Assembly: GCA_023052935.1 (NCBI GenBank) | Contig: CM041292.1 | Span: forward strand, 85,451,169 to 85,515,168 | DNA from: Piezodorus guildinii | Lineage: Eukaryota > Arthropoda > Insecta > Hemiptera > Pentatomidae | DNA: 64,000 nucleotides | Reading direction: 5' to 3' | Shown here: positions 1 through 11,945 of the stretch, piece by piece | Numbering within the stretch: the stretch's first letter is position 1 | How the letters are laid out: the number at the start of each line of letters is the position of its first letter | Notes under the pieces: model-generated | Told to the model about the DNA's origin: nothing | What the model saw: only the letters and a program-made list of their open reading frames with translations | Databases searched by the model: none | Program-made: the position numbers and the translations under genes

Positions 1-703
1 TTTAAACTTACTTACTATCTTTTTCTTTTATGATTCTTTTGTTGATTCATTCATTAATCTAAAAAAAAAGTTTAATCTGGGACTAAGTTCCTTAAGAATA
101 ATGAATAATCTACTTAAAATAGCCAATATAATATGTCTACCCGGGAGACCAACATTTTTACAATTCGTCATTTTTTACAAAGATGTGAATGAGTATAATT
201 ACTGTAAATGAGTATATATGTATCATTGATATTTCCTTTATCTATCATATACATAAATTAATATATTTGCTCTATGCAATCTGATAAATAGTAGTTGACT
301 TTTTTAGGAGTAATTATATGAAATTTGAAAGGAACCTCTCAGTGTGAGGGAGCTGGTGACTTTGGGAGTATATTCAACAGATAATGAACTGAATGTTAGA
401 ACAAAAATCGTATATTAATCTTTTTTACACCCTTCAATAGATATAACCCAATTCGTTACTCAGTCACCTAAAAGCAAAGAAAAGAAAATTTAAAAAAAAT
501 CGATCTATCTATTCAATTAAGAGTCGTGGTACAGTTGCAGAAATAATTTTGAAAGCTGCTCATATAAAAATAAAAAAAATATCCAATCAGAATATAAAGA
601 CATAACTACCAGTAAAACAACCTTATCTACGAGTATGGCTTTTGAAATGAAATGGTGGAAAACATGGCAGAGTCGTGCTGTTCAATTTATTAATAAAATT
701 ATA

Positions 704-704
<1 letters not shown>

Positions 705-739
<35 letters not shown>
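705..739. repeat. (TA)n microsatellite
   Basis: Uninterrupted TA dinucleotides, about 17 units, in AT-rich DNA. Confidence 0.95.
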
Positions 740-741
<2 letters not shown>

Positions 742-939
742 TAGTTATATATATAGGAATTTCAATTTATATAATTTAAGCTCTTGATGACTAGAGAAGA
801 CCCGTCAATCCTTCTTGTACTCTCCACAACAGAGTCATATGTCGTATCTAAATCCATGACTTCTGTAGTGTTCCATACTGCACAATATCCAATGCATCCT
901 TCCGTATATAGAAAGGAGATTTAAGAACCTTAGAAATTT

Positions 940-1140
940 TCGTTTTTCCAAGGCGAGTACAAAATAGCGGCTGGGGGATAGGACAGAATGCACGAAATGG
1001 GGAGGCGCAGGATAGTGAATATTCCCCAGTCACGACTAACACAGTCAAGTTCCATTTAAGTCACCGGGCAGGGGCTATAAAACAAGGCTCATGCGACAGC
1101 TTTAAGTATGCAAGGCCTCACGTGCCATGCTCTGTAGTTA
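940..1140 (+). promoter_or_regulatory. Possible core promoter: TATA-like box in a GC-richer patch
   Basis: A patch clearly richer in G and C than its surroundings contains CTATAAAAC (TATAAAA at 1076-1082) preceded by a G-rich stretch. The arrangement resembles a TATA core promoter firing rightwards from about 1105. No downstream exon is recognisable and no initiator consensus stands out, so this is a weak call that could be coincidence. Confidence 0.25.
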
Positions 1141-2099
1141 ATTGGTATCCAGTGACAATATGTTAAGATACATTACACTTGATAAATTACAGAAGTAATA
1201 CAAACCACAATAGAAAAATACTGTAGTGCATAAAGAAATTTTTATTGAAGGTTGTCATTGATGCGGTAAGTCTGACAGGTAGCAGACGTTGTAGTTTCTT
1301 CTTTGGATCCCACTTTTACATGCTAAATGTTAAATTTTTAAATAATTATAACAGCAAAGTTATAAAGTTTCATCAATAGAAATAAGTAAGGACTTCCGAA
1401 ATGTTTTATCACTTGTAAGCATGTATTTTTTTTTTACGCTAGCAGTATAGAACTTTGTGAGCTCGTACTCAATATTAGCAAAGATCAAAATTCATTCAAG
1501 TACGCCTGTTTTATTTACATATCCTTGCATTACGTTGGGCGACTGACAGCAGGTGCGTTTACTAAACAGCATTCCATTTGCACGCACAAAAATATTACAT
1601 TTTAGAAATATTTATGTAGAGTAGCGCAAGATTTGAAAAAAGAGAGAGTTAAAACTTGATGTAAATTGTTCATGTCTTCACGTGCTAACTGGTTAAACGC
1701 CCTGAAATTTCCCGTTGGCGTAGGATTTTGTGGGAGAAGAAAGAAGGGAGAAAAACAGACAACTAATTTTAAAACTTTTTTTTTATATATTAATATCAAA
1801 ATCAAAAGGCCTATAATGTTTATCACAAAATGTTTGATAAATAGTTCAAAATACTTTTAAAATAACTACAACATAGATTTAATATTTTTTCCACTCAAAT
1901 AAATTTTAACAGCGATATTATGAAATTGAGCTGTCCCGAAAATAATTCAGGATTTTGAGTTTTCTATAAAATACGGCTCTATATAACAAACGTTTACTGG
2001 ATTATTCATGTGTATGAATGTCAACAATTATTAACCCTCTTCCAAACAATAATATTTGTTTACTTTAGTTACATTTCTTTGCTTAGAAAACATTCAGTT

Positions 2100-3390
2100 A
2101 CTAAGATGTCAACGCGTCATATTCGTATATTTTTTTTTACGGGTTATAACTCGGCCGGAACGGGAAAAATCAATCAAGGCTGGGCGTTAGCAGTATTAGC
2201 ATTTGCACTGTTGAACGGCGGTCAACAAATTTTCTGGAGGATGTCTTCAGCCTGGAAAGTAAAAGAAGATGGTGAAAAGGACTTCCTCTCTTCATGACGA
2301 TGTACTGTGTTCTTAATTGGAAGAAAACTCCAGAACAAGAAAAGCCGAGGAACTTGCTGAGAAACAATCTAAAGAAATCAACTACCGAATGCCTCAATGC
2401 AATTGCAACAATAAAAAAGCTTGAAAGTTGGGTTTCATGCGCATCAAACGGCCGCCGAAAAGCAACGTAATGAAGTTTGTGCTAGACTTTAGGGTTTCAG
2501 CTTAGACCCCAGTTTTAGCTCTGCTCTCAACAACATTCGGGTGGGGGTCTTTAGCCTTAAGGACAAAGAAAGTCATAGAAGGAATTGCTCTATTGATAGC
2601 GATGTTATGCATGCTTTGGTAGAACAAAACGCTTGAACAACTGTTCGAGAATTCGCAGGGAAACATTACCTTACTAAATCAATCGTTGATGATAAGTCTC
2701 AACGTGATTGCAAAAACAAAAAAAATTGAAAGTTGCGTTCCATACACAGTAAGCTACTGCCAAAAAAAACAGCGTTATTAAGTTAGTGCTGGGCATTGTT
2801 TTTGAAACAAAAACAACCATTTTCACATCCAGAATTGTTACTTGTGATGTAAAGTGGTTACTTAAAAGTAGATGCTGTAGATAGGGGTTTGACAAAAAAA
2901 AAAAAACAGCAGAACATTTTTCAAAGCTCCCAACTCATCAAAAAAAGGTGATGGTAACTGTTCGTTAGGCTTCACTTGATAAAATGCAGCTACAATACAA
3001 ATCCTTAAGAAACCATCAATTTCGAATCGTATTGTAACCATATTAACGCAATACATCAAAAATTGGCATTAACGAAGCCATCGTTGAGTAATCGGAAGTG
3101 CCCATTTTGTTGCATGAAGTTGGAGATTGGATATCTGCCATATCCGTCCTACTCTCCGGACCCTTCGGCTAAGGATTTTAATTTTTTTTTTATGCACCTA
3201 AACCACTACTTATTGGGCAAAACAAAATGGACAAAGGGAAATAAAAAACGAGTTTTTGAAGTTCATCAATCCTAAAGATAGATTCTTTTAGGGGGAATGA
3301 ACAAGTTTCCAACACGTTGGCAGAAATGTATTAATTGTAATGGAGTATATTTTGATCAAACGAAACCGTTGTCAATTTTTCTCTTTTTCT
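2100..3390 (+). pseudogene. Decayed mariner transposase and element
   Basis: Remnant of a mariner (DD34D) cut-and-paste transposon. At about 2180-2290 a frame reads like the second helix-turn-helix stretch of mariner transposase (a STNFLEDVFSLESK-like segment matching the family's W-x-K-F-x-x-G-D-F-S-L-E-D pattern). At about 3140-3200 a frame reads YSPDPSAKDFNFFF, matching the family's third catalytic block YSPDLxPxDxxxF. At 3300-3360 RWQKCINCNGVYFD matches the family C-terminus, also seen in the better preserved copy at 52.7 kb. The spacing between N- and C-terminal blocks is about 1.2 kb, the size of a full mariner. Several stops and frame changes separate the pieces, and I did not find clear terminal inverted repeats. 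It is dead. Confidence 0.6.
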
Positions 3391-3399
3391 TTTTTAGCC

Positions 3400-4285
3400 A
3401 AACTCCTGCATTATTTTCCGTACAATCCAATATTTATGGGCTCTCTACTTTTTAAAAAAACACTCTAAATACCATAAATTTAAAGATTAACGAAGAGATT
3501 AAAATTTGTTGCTCGATATTTCATTAATAAATCAATTTAATTTTAATATTAAACTTCAGCATTTATGAAGCATAAAGGACACATGTGGTCTTATTATTAA
3601 AAGACACTATATTGATGTTGCTACCTAGCCTATTGTGCTCAGTGAAAATTCTCGCGATTAAGGATTATAGCTAACCGCATCACCTTTTAGTATAACCGTT
3701 TGTTAAGAAAGAATATTTGTTAATGATGTTGAATTTTATTATTATAATTCAACATTATTAAAAAAGTTGAATTTTAAGTTTATAATATAAAAATAGAATT
3801 TGAGAGAAAAATAAACTCGAAAATGATAGAACAACTCAAAATATTTTTAGGAGAATAATTGAATAAAATTAAATGATTTAAAAAAGCTCTTTGCATATGG
3901 ATCATTTTCTGAAATAAGAGACGCAACAGGTACTTACTATGAAAACAATTAACCTTGAAATGTAAATTTGAAGTCATATTCCTTTTACTTTCCCTTTCAT
4001 TATATATAAGTTGCAATTGACGTCATCTAGTTTTCTCTGTGTTTTAAATTTTTACTGCAGGTTGGATTAGCGTCTTGTTAAGCAAAATTTTCGAATTTTT
4101 ATTTTTTCATACAAGGAAGGTAGTTCATAAGGGAGGTATGAGGAAAGCATTACTACATATATGAATTTTATAAAGAGTTTAACAATTTTGTGTGAATGAC
4201 GTCTTTAACACTATTACCATTGTTCTTTATGGGATAAAATGTAATATTACTGACGTAAATGAACAAAAAAAGACATGATATCAAT
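3400..4285. other. AT-rich non-coding DNA
   Basis: Nothing recognisable: short A/T homopolymers and chance open frames only. Confidence 0.5.
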
Positions 4286-4289
4286 TTAT

Positions 4290-4700
4290 CTTTTGTCTAT
4301 ATTTTTACTTTCCCTGACATATATAAGATATATATTAAGGGAAAGTATTGCGATCGTGAAAATTTACCAATTTGAGTTTTTAACGGAAATACACGTCTTA
4401 GGGTACCTTGAGTCCAAATGAACAATACCCACAAACATTTCAGTCTGTGTGTGGTAAGTCTAAAGCGAAAACAAAAAGTCTTGCGAAACACAGATATCAT
4501 AATAAAGGTAACTATACGCCCTAGATGTTTATAGCAAGTTTTTCATCAAAATCTGCTTACCAGAATGCCTTTGTACGATTTCTCAAAAACGTTTAAAAAA
4601 ATAAAAACCTAAAAAAAAGTTTAATTATTATTGAAATGGTCTGACCGGACTTAAATTTCGGTATGTTAATTTCTCTATCTTTAAAGTACCTTTAATTTTG
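4290..4700 (+). repeat. Unclassified interspersed repeat C, copy 1
   Basis: This segment shares long matches with two other places in the window: 9080-9490 (reverse complement) and 49590-49950 (same strand). Landmarks are GAAAGTATTGCGATCGTGAA followed by an AACGGAAATACACGT-type stretch, then a TGTGTGGTAAGTCTA-type stretch, and an AAAATCxGCTTACCxGAA motif. No coding frame and no clear terminal repeats are visible, so the class is unknown; it is probably a non-autonomous element. Confidence 0.6.
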
Positions 4701-4989
4701 TAGAATCGAAAAAATGAAACATATCATCTAATGAGTATTGATAAAAACTGGCTAATATGTAAGTTGAACGGATTTTATGTCCAATCAATGGATAAAAAAT
4801 AAAAATAAAATATTTTTGATGCAATTTTTGTGTTTTTGGACATAAGAACATTAATACACCGTTGGAAAGCTAAACATTTTAGAAAACGTTTTATTTTATA
4901 ATGGAAAGTGATGAAAAAACTATAAAACTAAATTATTGTTGTAGATAATAATATAATATATTATTTAATAAAACACATGTTTCTATCAA

Positions 4990-5075
4990 AATTCCCGGGC
5001 TGGTGGGACAGGCCTTGGAGGCTCTTGGCCGCGCGGTATGGTTTATATTCCACACCGCGATATTCGATGACATGT
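4990..5075 (-). repeat. SINE3 fragment (3' part)
   Basis: A short GC-rich segment (GGCTGGTGGGACAGGCC and following) matches the reverse complement of the 3' part of the tRNA-derived SINE at 10622-10920. The tRNA-like head is missing. Confidence 0.45.
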
Positions 5076-5209
5076 TTTTTTTTTAATCATATTTTATTGT
5101 TTGTTTTTTTTTCAACTGTATGTACGTACATTTGATGATTCACAATAATAAGGAAGAATAGATAGACAAGTGAAGAAGATACTCAGTAGTAGCACTTCAA
5201 AGTTTATTT

Positions 5210-5765
5210 TATAAGCAGGTCTCGAGGCCACCGTCATTTCAGGCGCCTCGTAGGATTATCGGGAATAGTGTAGTTGAGAGGTTACGGACTGGCGGGTTAG
5301 AGTGGGCAGGTTGTTTGGAATTAAAGGAGGTTTCGGCTTTATCTATCGCGGGCTTAGCAACCAATGGGACATTTAGGTCTCCATGGATGAGTTTATAAGT
5401 TACAAAGTAACGAGCATTGAGGATTTTTTGTAGAATTTAGAAATTGCAAGGATTGGATGCGGAAGGAGTTTGTTTGTTTAGTGGACCCTTATAGCTCAAT
5501 GCGATAGGTCCAAATAGGTCGGATAATGGTTATGTAAATGAGTCTTTTGTAGTAAATAAGGGAGTTTTAATCGTTTGTCGAGTAAGTGTTGTAGTAAGCG
5601 GTATCTGCGGGCAGTTTCTTGTCTTTTCAGTCTCGTGTGAGGATTCCAAGTAAGGTGCTTGTCAATATGATGTCCAAGGTAACTTATCTGTTCAACAGTG
5701 ATTAGTGAAATGATGCCCAAGGTAACTTATCTGTTCAACAGTGACTAGTGAAATGATGCTAAAGG
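5210..5765 (-). pseudogene. Jockey-clade LINE, truncated 3' part of reverse transcriptase
   Basis: On the minus strand the segment reads the C-terminal end of a Jockey-type reverse transcriptase: YLGHHIDKHLTWNPHTRLKR (the post-palm block, compare YLGFLLDKRLTWNPHTRLKR in the intact element at 44.3 kb), QHLLDKRLKLP, and near 5218 a terminal RRLK-x-RWPRDLL-like end. It belongs to a different subfamily (QHLLDKR type) from the intact element. Stops and frameshifts interrupt it after the first 70 codons. A 43-bp unit is duplicated in tandem at 5668-5710 and 5711-5753. Only the C-terminal third of ORF2 is present, as expected for a 5'-truncated insertion. Confidence 0.75.
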
Positions 5766-6230
5766 TTACAGTGGGACAGGTATTCATAAATTATCCTTAT
5801 CTTAACTTAAGTAGAGAAAAAACATTTTAACCTGCCATAGGCCAAACTACAAATGATTGTCATAGTTTTGAATAGAACCTTACTGCCCTTCTCAAAAGTG
5901 CTTTAACATAGCAGAGAATATGCGGAAGAGGTATGTGGGAGTCGCAAAGGGCGAAGTTAGGCCCTCAAAAGCTACTGATTGATGGTAGGGAGACTACTTT
6001 GGTTGAGTTAACAGCTGTACACCGATGTTTTTTTTTTTTTTTGTTGTTTTTTTAAAAATCAAAATACTGCATTATTTTCTTAACAACCGAATACAGTCCT
6101 AAGGATATCAAATTTATTCAGATAATAACTAAATGATGCCAACGCGTTAGCAGAAAACATAATGAAATTATTAATCTGCATTATTTTGCAGACTGTCCAA
6201 TATAATATTGTTTCAACTAATTATCCGATA
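5765..6230. other. Non-coding spacer
   Basis: No recognisable feature apart from a T-run near 6030. Confidence 0.45.
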
Positions 6231-6234
6231 CTGC

Positions 6235-6720
6235 AATGACTCTCAGCTCGCTCCTGTCCTAGACACAACTCTCGACCACCCCACCTTCACACGACGTGGG
6301 CTCCGTGATTGTGGGGTTGAGGCCGACGGCGCTTGGCTTCCACCGACCGCGTACATTCCTCTACCCCGGAGACGGACGTAATGTATTCGTAGCGGTGGCG
6401 GTGGGAGGTAGGAGGGAGGATGGTGGCGGCGCCAGGGATAGTTAACATAAACAGCCGTGGCGGCCATCGAGGGGAGCTGACGTCCGGGCTACTCACTAAC
6501 GAGCCTCCTTGTCTTCTTTATTCTCCTCCGCTATTTACATCTCCCCGATAGCCACATCTAGTTAGTCTTCTCCCTTGCATATTTACCTCCTCCTCCTGTC
6601 CCGTCGTCGTTACGGTGCCCTCGAGTTACGGCCGGGTTGGCAGGCCCTGTCTCCAAGAGCGAAGTGGGTTCATGATCAGTCCTCGGCTCCAGAGGCAGAG
6701 TGATTAGAAGCAATGGTGGG
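6235..6720. other. GC-rich island, unassigned
   Basis: About 480 bp of markedly GC-rich, CpG-containing sequence (GGCGGTGGGAGG, GGTGGCGGCGCC and similar) in otherwise AT-rich DNA. Two overlapping minus-strand open frames of 69-74 codons are low-complexity and not recognisable. No transposon signature was seen. It could be a promoter, enhancer or first exon of a host gene, or a GC-rich repeat; nothing in the sequence decides between these. Confidence 0.4.
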
Positions 6721-7059
6721 GTCGAAAGGAACACTGTATTGCTTTCTAGAAAATGTTATTTCTCCTAAAATACACTACTAAAAATAATTATGGACGGGTA
6801 TAGTTGACTATTGAATAAAATAATCTAGAAATAAAAATAATAATATTTAATTATTAAAAGTAATAAATTTCCGTCAGTAATTATTTTTTTTTTACGAGAC
6901 AAGATATAAGACACGTGCTATCTTTCATGCTACCAATTAGCAACAGATTCAGGGACAATTTCGTGATGGTAATTTTTCTTGTTTTGAAGGAGAGAATGAA
7001 TTTCTCGAAAACTATATTACAAAAATAACTAGCATTGGTATCTCAAAGTTTTTCGTAGG

Positions 7060-7430
7060 ATACACGGAGGAAATACAATGGATTAGGAATGTAGGAGAAG
7101 GAGCAGCCAGGAACTCTTTGAGATGTATACAGTCCGATGTTGCCTAAGTTCTGCGTGCTGGAAGGCTAGGTTGGGCTGGCCATGGCTAAGTTGGCCCGAA
7201 CGGAAGACACAGAAATACCAAGTAGGCTACTGTTTGAGCAGATATTCTCATATCTGAATAAGGGGAAGAGGAAGGCCAAAGCTCCGATGGTCCAATAGCG
7301 TGACAGGAAACGCAAAAGCTATGCTCGGCATCGGGGTCTGGAAGGTGGCTGCCAGAGACAGAGATGTTGCGAAGGCCAAGACTTGTCATCAAGTGCCAAG
7401 AAACTCGAGGAACTAAACGACCATTAGTTT
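7060..7430 (+). pseudogene. Probable RTE-like LINE, C-terminal tail
   Basis: Broken frames on the plus strand resemble the far C-terminus of RTE-type reverse transcriptases: a segment RAGRLGWAGHG (family pattern ...RLRWxGHV...) and downstream WKVAARDRDVAKAKT (family pattern W-x-x-x-A-x-D-R-D-x-W-x-x-x-x-x-x-A-K-T). Compare the better preserved relative at 19671-21288. Stops lie between the two segments. The assignment rests on two short motifs, so it is tentative. Confidence 0.4.
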
Positions 7431-7852
7431 TAATAAATGTTCAGTCTATGTGGTATTAGTTTAAATTAGCCATAATCCATTAATTTTTATGGGGTAATAA
7501 TTTTATGGATTCTCCCTCCCCTCCCCCCCGATGACCGCCACTGGTTTGATATATGTACACAATTAGCCATTTTTTAAAATTTTTATTGTCATTAAGAGCA
7601 AGAAAATTTATCACCCGTCTCCCCCTCCATAGTATATGTTAGTCGGTAGGAAATAAGCAGTCAATTTTTCATCGAATCCGGGTGTCTAAGATCTTTTCAG
7701 TCTACGTCATGTGACTCTAAAATAAAGTTAATTTATCCATAAAATTAACCGAACCTAGAGATTATGTGGGTAAATAGTTTATATTACATTTTTTACGAAA
7801 ATTAATAAAAACCAATAAATCCTATAAGGGTCTTGGGTATAGCACACACTTA

Positions 7853-8075
7853 CTGTTTCACGGCAATTGACAGTGCAAGGAGGTGATTAGGCCTAGATCA
7901 CACTCAACCGACAAGTTTCTCCCCGCCATCTCTGGGGTTACCCATTTTATAGAGGCTGGGTATGCCCAAGGAAGGTCTCCATAAACCAAGATGGTTCCAC
8001 GGTAGAAATAACAGAATAAATAGTTCTGCCATACGAGGGTTCGAACCTGCAGTTCAACTGGTGATCTCCCAAACA
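7853..8075 (-). repeat. tRNA-derived SINE2 copy
   Basis: The minus strand carries a tRNA-like head with a B-box (GGTTCGAACC-like, seen on the plus strand at 8038-8050), then the body GAATxATTTATTCTGTTATTT, then a region reading GGAGACCxTCCTTGGGCA and ending in GGCCTAATCACCTCxTTGCA. The same order of blocks occurs in the copies at 11946-12135 and 15110-15372. Confidence 0.8.
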
Positions 8076-8079
8076 TTAT

Positions 8080-8705
8080 TAAGATTATTACAATCTTAAA
8101 GTGTATACAATAAATATAAACTATATTTTTTTGACATTTGAGAAATTCAATGCATATGTTGTACAGTGTAAACATCTGGAATATATATTACTAATATCTT
8201 ACAATAGAAAATACAGAAATGCCTATGAGATAGTTGTGATTCCATACTCTTCCTTTTTATAGTAACAAATTCCTGCATTAATAAATTAATTCAAATTTCA
8301 TACTACAATGATAAAAAATAAGTCAATCAATATATAATTAAACAATAGTGATAAAAAATAATATACTGCAACAAAATATAATCATTTATCATTTACGTTA
8401 ACAACACATACAAAAATGTAATATACAATATGTCATACACACAAAAAAAAAAAAATAAAAAACGATATTTTTTTCTTCAATTGTCAATATTTTTATTGAT
8501 TACTATTAATATTAAAATAATATGCAATATCTTATCAAAGGTTTCGGGTCTACTCCATTTTTAGGATATTCTATCTTTACTATATCTATATAATATTACA
8601 ATTCTTTCGTCGGATAAATATACAAATACAAGCCTTTCGCTACCATTATGATTCATTCTCAACAAATAAGAAGTAAATTTATGCTATTGAATAATATTAA
8701 TGATC
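8080..8705. other. AT-rich non-coding DNA
   Basis: No feature recognised; dominated by A/T runs and TAATA-rich stretches. Confidence 0.5.
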
Positions 8706-8910
8706 GAATAAATATATCGTAGGATAAAAAAATTTGGTGTGGACAACACACGACTTTCACGATTCTCAATTACAGTAAGAGATCAAAATGAGTGAAACCA
8801 TTAAAGAATACACTAAATGGAATTTCCATAGAAACATGTTTTATTAAAAAATCTATTATATTATATGACACATGTATATTACTGTTCTTATGTTCAAAAA
8901 AGAAAATTTG
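8705..8910 (+). repeat. Unclassified interspersed repeat B, copy 1
   Basis: Matches 17160-17340 and 59195-59420 on the same strand: a CAACACACGACTTTCAC-type block, then an AGTAAGAGAT-type block about 35-65 bp downstream, then an A/T-rich body. No coding capacity or terminal repeats seen. Confidence 0.5.
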
Positions 8911-9079
8911 CTTTAATTTTTTTTTTTTTTTTTCAGTTTTCCCCTATAGTTATTTTTCTAATTCTTACAACATACATATTTAGCTGTTATTTATCAATGC
9001 TAACAACATATTATTGTTATTTTTATAGAATCTACAAAATTAAAGGTATTTAAAATATCGGCATTTAAGCCCTGTCAGA

Positions 9080-9490
9080 CTATTTTTAACAGAACTAAAC
9101 CTGCAAGATGTTAAAGCCTATTAAATTTTACATAGATATAGCGAGTTTAAACAAAATCGTCGTAACCGTTTTCAAGAAAATCAAATAAAGGTGTAAAATA
9201 CATGGTATAAAGTGGCTCTTCTGGTAAGCTGATTTTGATGAAAAAGGTTTTGTAACGTCTCGAGCGTATATTTGTCTTAAATATAAAATTTCAGTTTCAT
9301 AGAACTTTTCGTTCCAGCCCGGGAGTTACACAACACACACAAACTGACTTTTTTGCGGGACTTGGTTATTTGGACACAGGGGACTCTAAAATGTGTATTT
9401 CCGTTGAAAACTGGAATTCGAAAATTTTCACGATCGCAATACTTTCTCTTTCTACTATATAGTAAGTGAAAGTAAAAATGAATATAAAAG
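9080..9490 (-). repeat. Unclassified interspersed repeat C, copy 2
   Basis: Reverse-complement match to 4290-4700: the plus strand here reads TTCACGATCGCAATACTTTC, the complement of the diagnostic block in copy 1, and a GTAAGCTGATTTTGATG block matching copy 1's CATCAAAATCTGCTTAC. Confidence 0.6.
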
Positions 9491-9499
9491 AATAGAGAA

Positions 9500-10615
9500 A
9501 AATAGAAAGAAAGCGTGGAGTCTTTTATCATTTATGGACTACCAAATAAACGTCATTATCGAGAGGGGAAGTCTTACTCTTGCAAGTTTGTCCGTCTCCG
9601 TATTGCGGGTACTGAATAACCTACTCCGTGTCCACATAAAGTTAACTGATTTCCAGAGTACAATTTTTATCCTCTTTATTGGAAGGATAATTGTGGAATG
9701 ACAAAGTGTTAAATAAATTAAGGCAAAGCTCGTTTTATGTTTTATTTTATTTTATTTTTTATCTAGGAAATGTTTCTAAAAAGTTAAGGACTCACTCGTC
9801 AGGTGGAAAGGAAAAATAGTTCATACTTTCATAAATTGGGTTATTTAATTTTAGGCGGTTAATGATCCCAATAATAGAGGTTACTATTATCTTTATTTTC
9901 AGTATATTTAATTATTTTGTGCATATTATACAAATTACTCCAATTCTACCGTGAGTGTATTAATGCGAAGTTGCATATAGAATTAAATTATATTTGTGCA
10001 TCTTTGATCATTTTCAGTTGATAAAAAACAAGGAAACTTTTTTCTTTTTCTTTATAATATTATTTAGATTATTAATATCTTATTTGGCGTGTTTCAAAAA
10101 TATATGTTACGAATTGCAGAATGTTTCATGTAATATTTATTTTTTTCGAAAAAACAACGATAATTCATGATTTGTTTTCGTTATTGTAAGTCAAAATACA
10201 GTTTTCCTTTATCAAATAGTCGATGATGATTAGTAGCCTTGACGATTTTTTTGCGCGACTCCTGGAATGCGTTGGCCACTAACATTTTGCCAAGTCTAAT
10301 TTATGTCTAGTTTGCCTGAAAAAATTCATCAAAATCGATTACTCAAATTTAGGACCCTCTTCTTTAAGTTCAAAATAATAAATAACCTATTTTGTTATAT
10401 TTTACATAAATAATTTTTTTTACATTCATTTTTATTTCCTCAGAAAAAGAATTATTATTATGTACTATAGTATTATCAGAAATGTAAATATTCTAAATGT
10501 TTCAAGATACTAAAAAACTAATATAAATATAATGATGAAGATATTTTTGAATTCATATGGGGAAAAGATTTTAATTGATTAAAACTAAATATGTTCTCAC
10601 ACATTAAAACTGAAT
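9500..10615. other. AT-rich non-coding DNA
   Basis: Nothing recognised: no open frames of note, no tandem or inverted repeats beyond simple A/T runs. Confidence 0.5.
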
Positions 10616-10621
10616 ATATAC

Positions 10622-10920
10622 GTGTACATTACGGGTTAAGTGGCTAGCGCGCTAGTATCTCATGTCAAAGGTTGTGAGTTCAAATCCCAGTCCTGGCGGG
10701 ACTTTTATAACGATGTAAATAAAAGGGGATTTACTCACAGCCTCTGCACCCGGGTAAGTGAGACCCGTCAGCCAAAATGGTGGCCACTCACAAAATTAGG
10801 CGTAGGAAATGATGACGCTACACTACAAAAATCCATGAAGAAACGTGAGTGTAATCTCTCAAGAGATTACACCGCGAGGCCCAGGGCCTACACGGCCTGT
10901 CGCGCCAATTGAAGAAGATG
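10622..10920 (+). repeat. tRNA-derived SINE3, near full-length copy
   Basis: Starts with a tRNA-like head (GGTTAAGTGGCTAGCGCGCT as A-box region and GAGTTCAAATCCCAG as B-box), followed by a tRNA-unrelated body rich in CpG and a GC-rich end around CACGGCCTGTCGCGCC. The body contains a perfect short palindrome (AATCTCTCAAGAGATT). Two relatives lie at 23127-23360 and 4990-5075, both on the minus strand. The 90-codon open frame across it is incidental. Head layout fits transcription by RNA polymerase III. Confidence 0.8.
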
Positions 10921-11199
10921 TACATTACCTACTTATTACATTATAATCAATATTTATTTATTATATAACCGTTTTTCGCTTTAACCATCCTCTTGAGAAG
11001 AATCATCAGCAACATTACAAAACAAATGCAAAATACGTGTTTTTTTAGAACTAGCATATAAAAGTTTAACCAATTTCCATATTGCTCTTATGCATATCTA
11101 TCTATCACGATTAAAGTTATGTATATAATTCATTTTTCCTTTTTATTTATGCAACATTTCATGCGTAATTATTATTTAGCAGATTGTTCGGCATTTGCT

Positions 11200-11945
11200 T
11201 TCCTGTAAGATAAATCAGAATAAAACCCAGTTAATGAATGTCGATTAATACATTGATTTTTACGAAAATAGTGAGAAACATTTTCGAGGAAGTAGTAAAA
11301 ATGTGTAAATACCGTTTTATGGCGCTTATGAAAAACATCACACACCAACTATCTTGCACAACTTGGCTAGTGAAACACTATGGATGCTTAAATAAATGCA
11401 GTGAGAGTAGTGGTTTCTCGAATGAGAAGAAATCAGACCCGAAAACAACGAAAAATGTCCCGGGAAATGAAATCTCTGTCAGATCGTCTCGCATAATAAA
11501 TAGCGACCTTCGGATTGTTGGATTTCAAAGAATGACGGGACAAAGGCTAAATATTTCGTTAAAAAAATAAATAAAAATAAAATAAATAAATAGAGTGGAT
11601 ATATGGTCCTTGCCCGTTACAGCAATGGTCTTCATTAAAAGATCTTGTTTACCGATTAGAAAATGTTTACAATTGAAGACAAATGTAATCGGCAAAATTA
11701 TTTTCTGTACGCAAAGAGCTCTAAAAAATCTTGAAGAACCTCTTGTCAAGCGCTCAGAAAGTCCTGATCGTAACCCACCAGATTACTGGCTTTGGTCGGA
11801 ACTGTAGAGGATGGCAGGCCATCGAACACACCCTAACTTGGAAAACCTCAAACAATCTTTTGTCCAAGCAATAGATAACTTTCCTCAAGACTATTGATAC
11901 TATTGATGACTGGCCACGGAGTTTAAATGTCTTTGTCGAGGCAAC
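11200..11945 (+). pseudogene. Tc1/mariner-superfamily transposase remnant
   Basis: The upstream part (11400-11570) resembles the N-terminal DNA-binding half of ITm transposases, with a bipartite helix-turn-helix-like pattern ending ...RIVGFQRMTGQRLN. The downstream part reads RSESPDRNPPDYWLWSEL, the third catalytic block of the family (S-P-D-x-N-P-x-D-x-x-x-W), then after a stop RTHPNLENLKQSFVQAIDNF, matching the family's HPNxExLK C-terminal stretch. The second catalytic block is not clear. Stops and frame changes make it inactive. It differs from the mariner at 52.7 kb (YSPDLSPTDFHFL), so it is a separate lineage. Confidence 0.6.

Larger units (their letters stand above)
1..2000. other. AT-rich non-coding DNA
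   Basis: No reading frame here resembles a known protein; the open frames are under 80 codons and of the size expected by chance. It holds a (TA)n tract at 705-739 and a GC-richer patch at about 940-1140, listed separately. I see no other structure. Confidence 0.6.

Noticed and set aside
7858..8175. 105-codon minus-strand open frame
   Set aside because: It runs across a SINE2 copy and adjoining AT-rich DNA; the repeat explains the sequence.
10640..10912. 90-codon plus-strand open frame
   Set aside because: It lies entirely inside the tRNA-derived SINE3.
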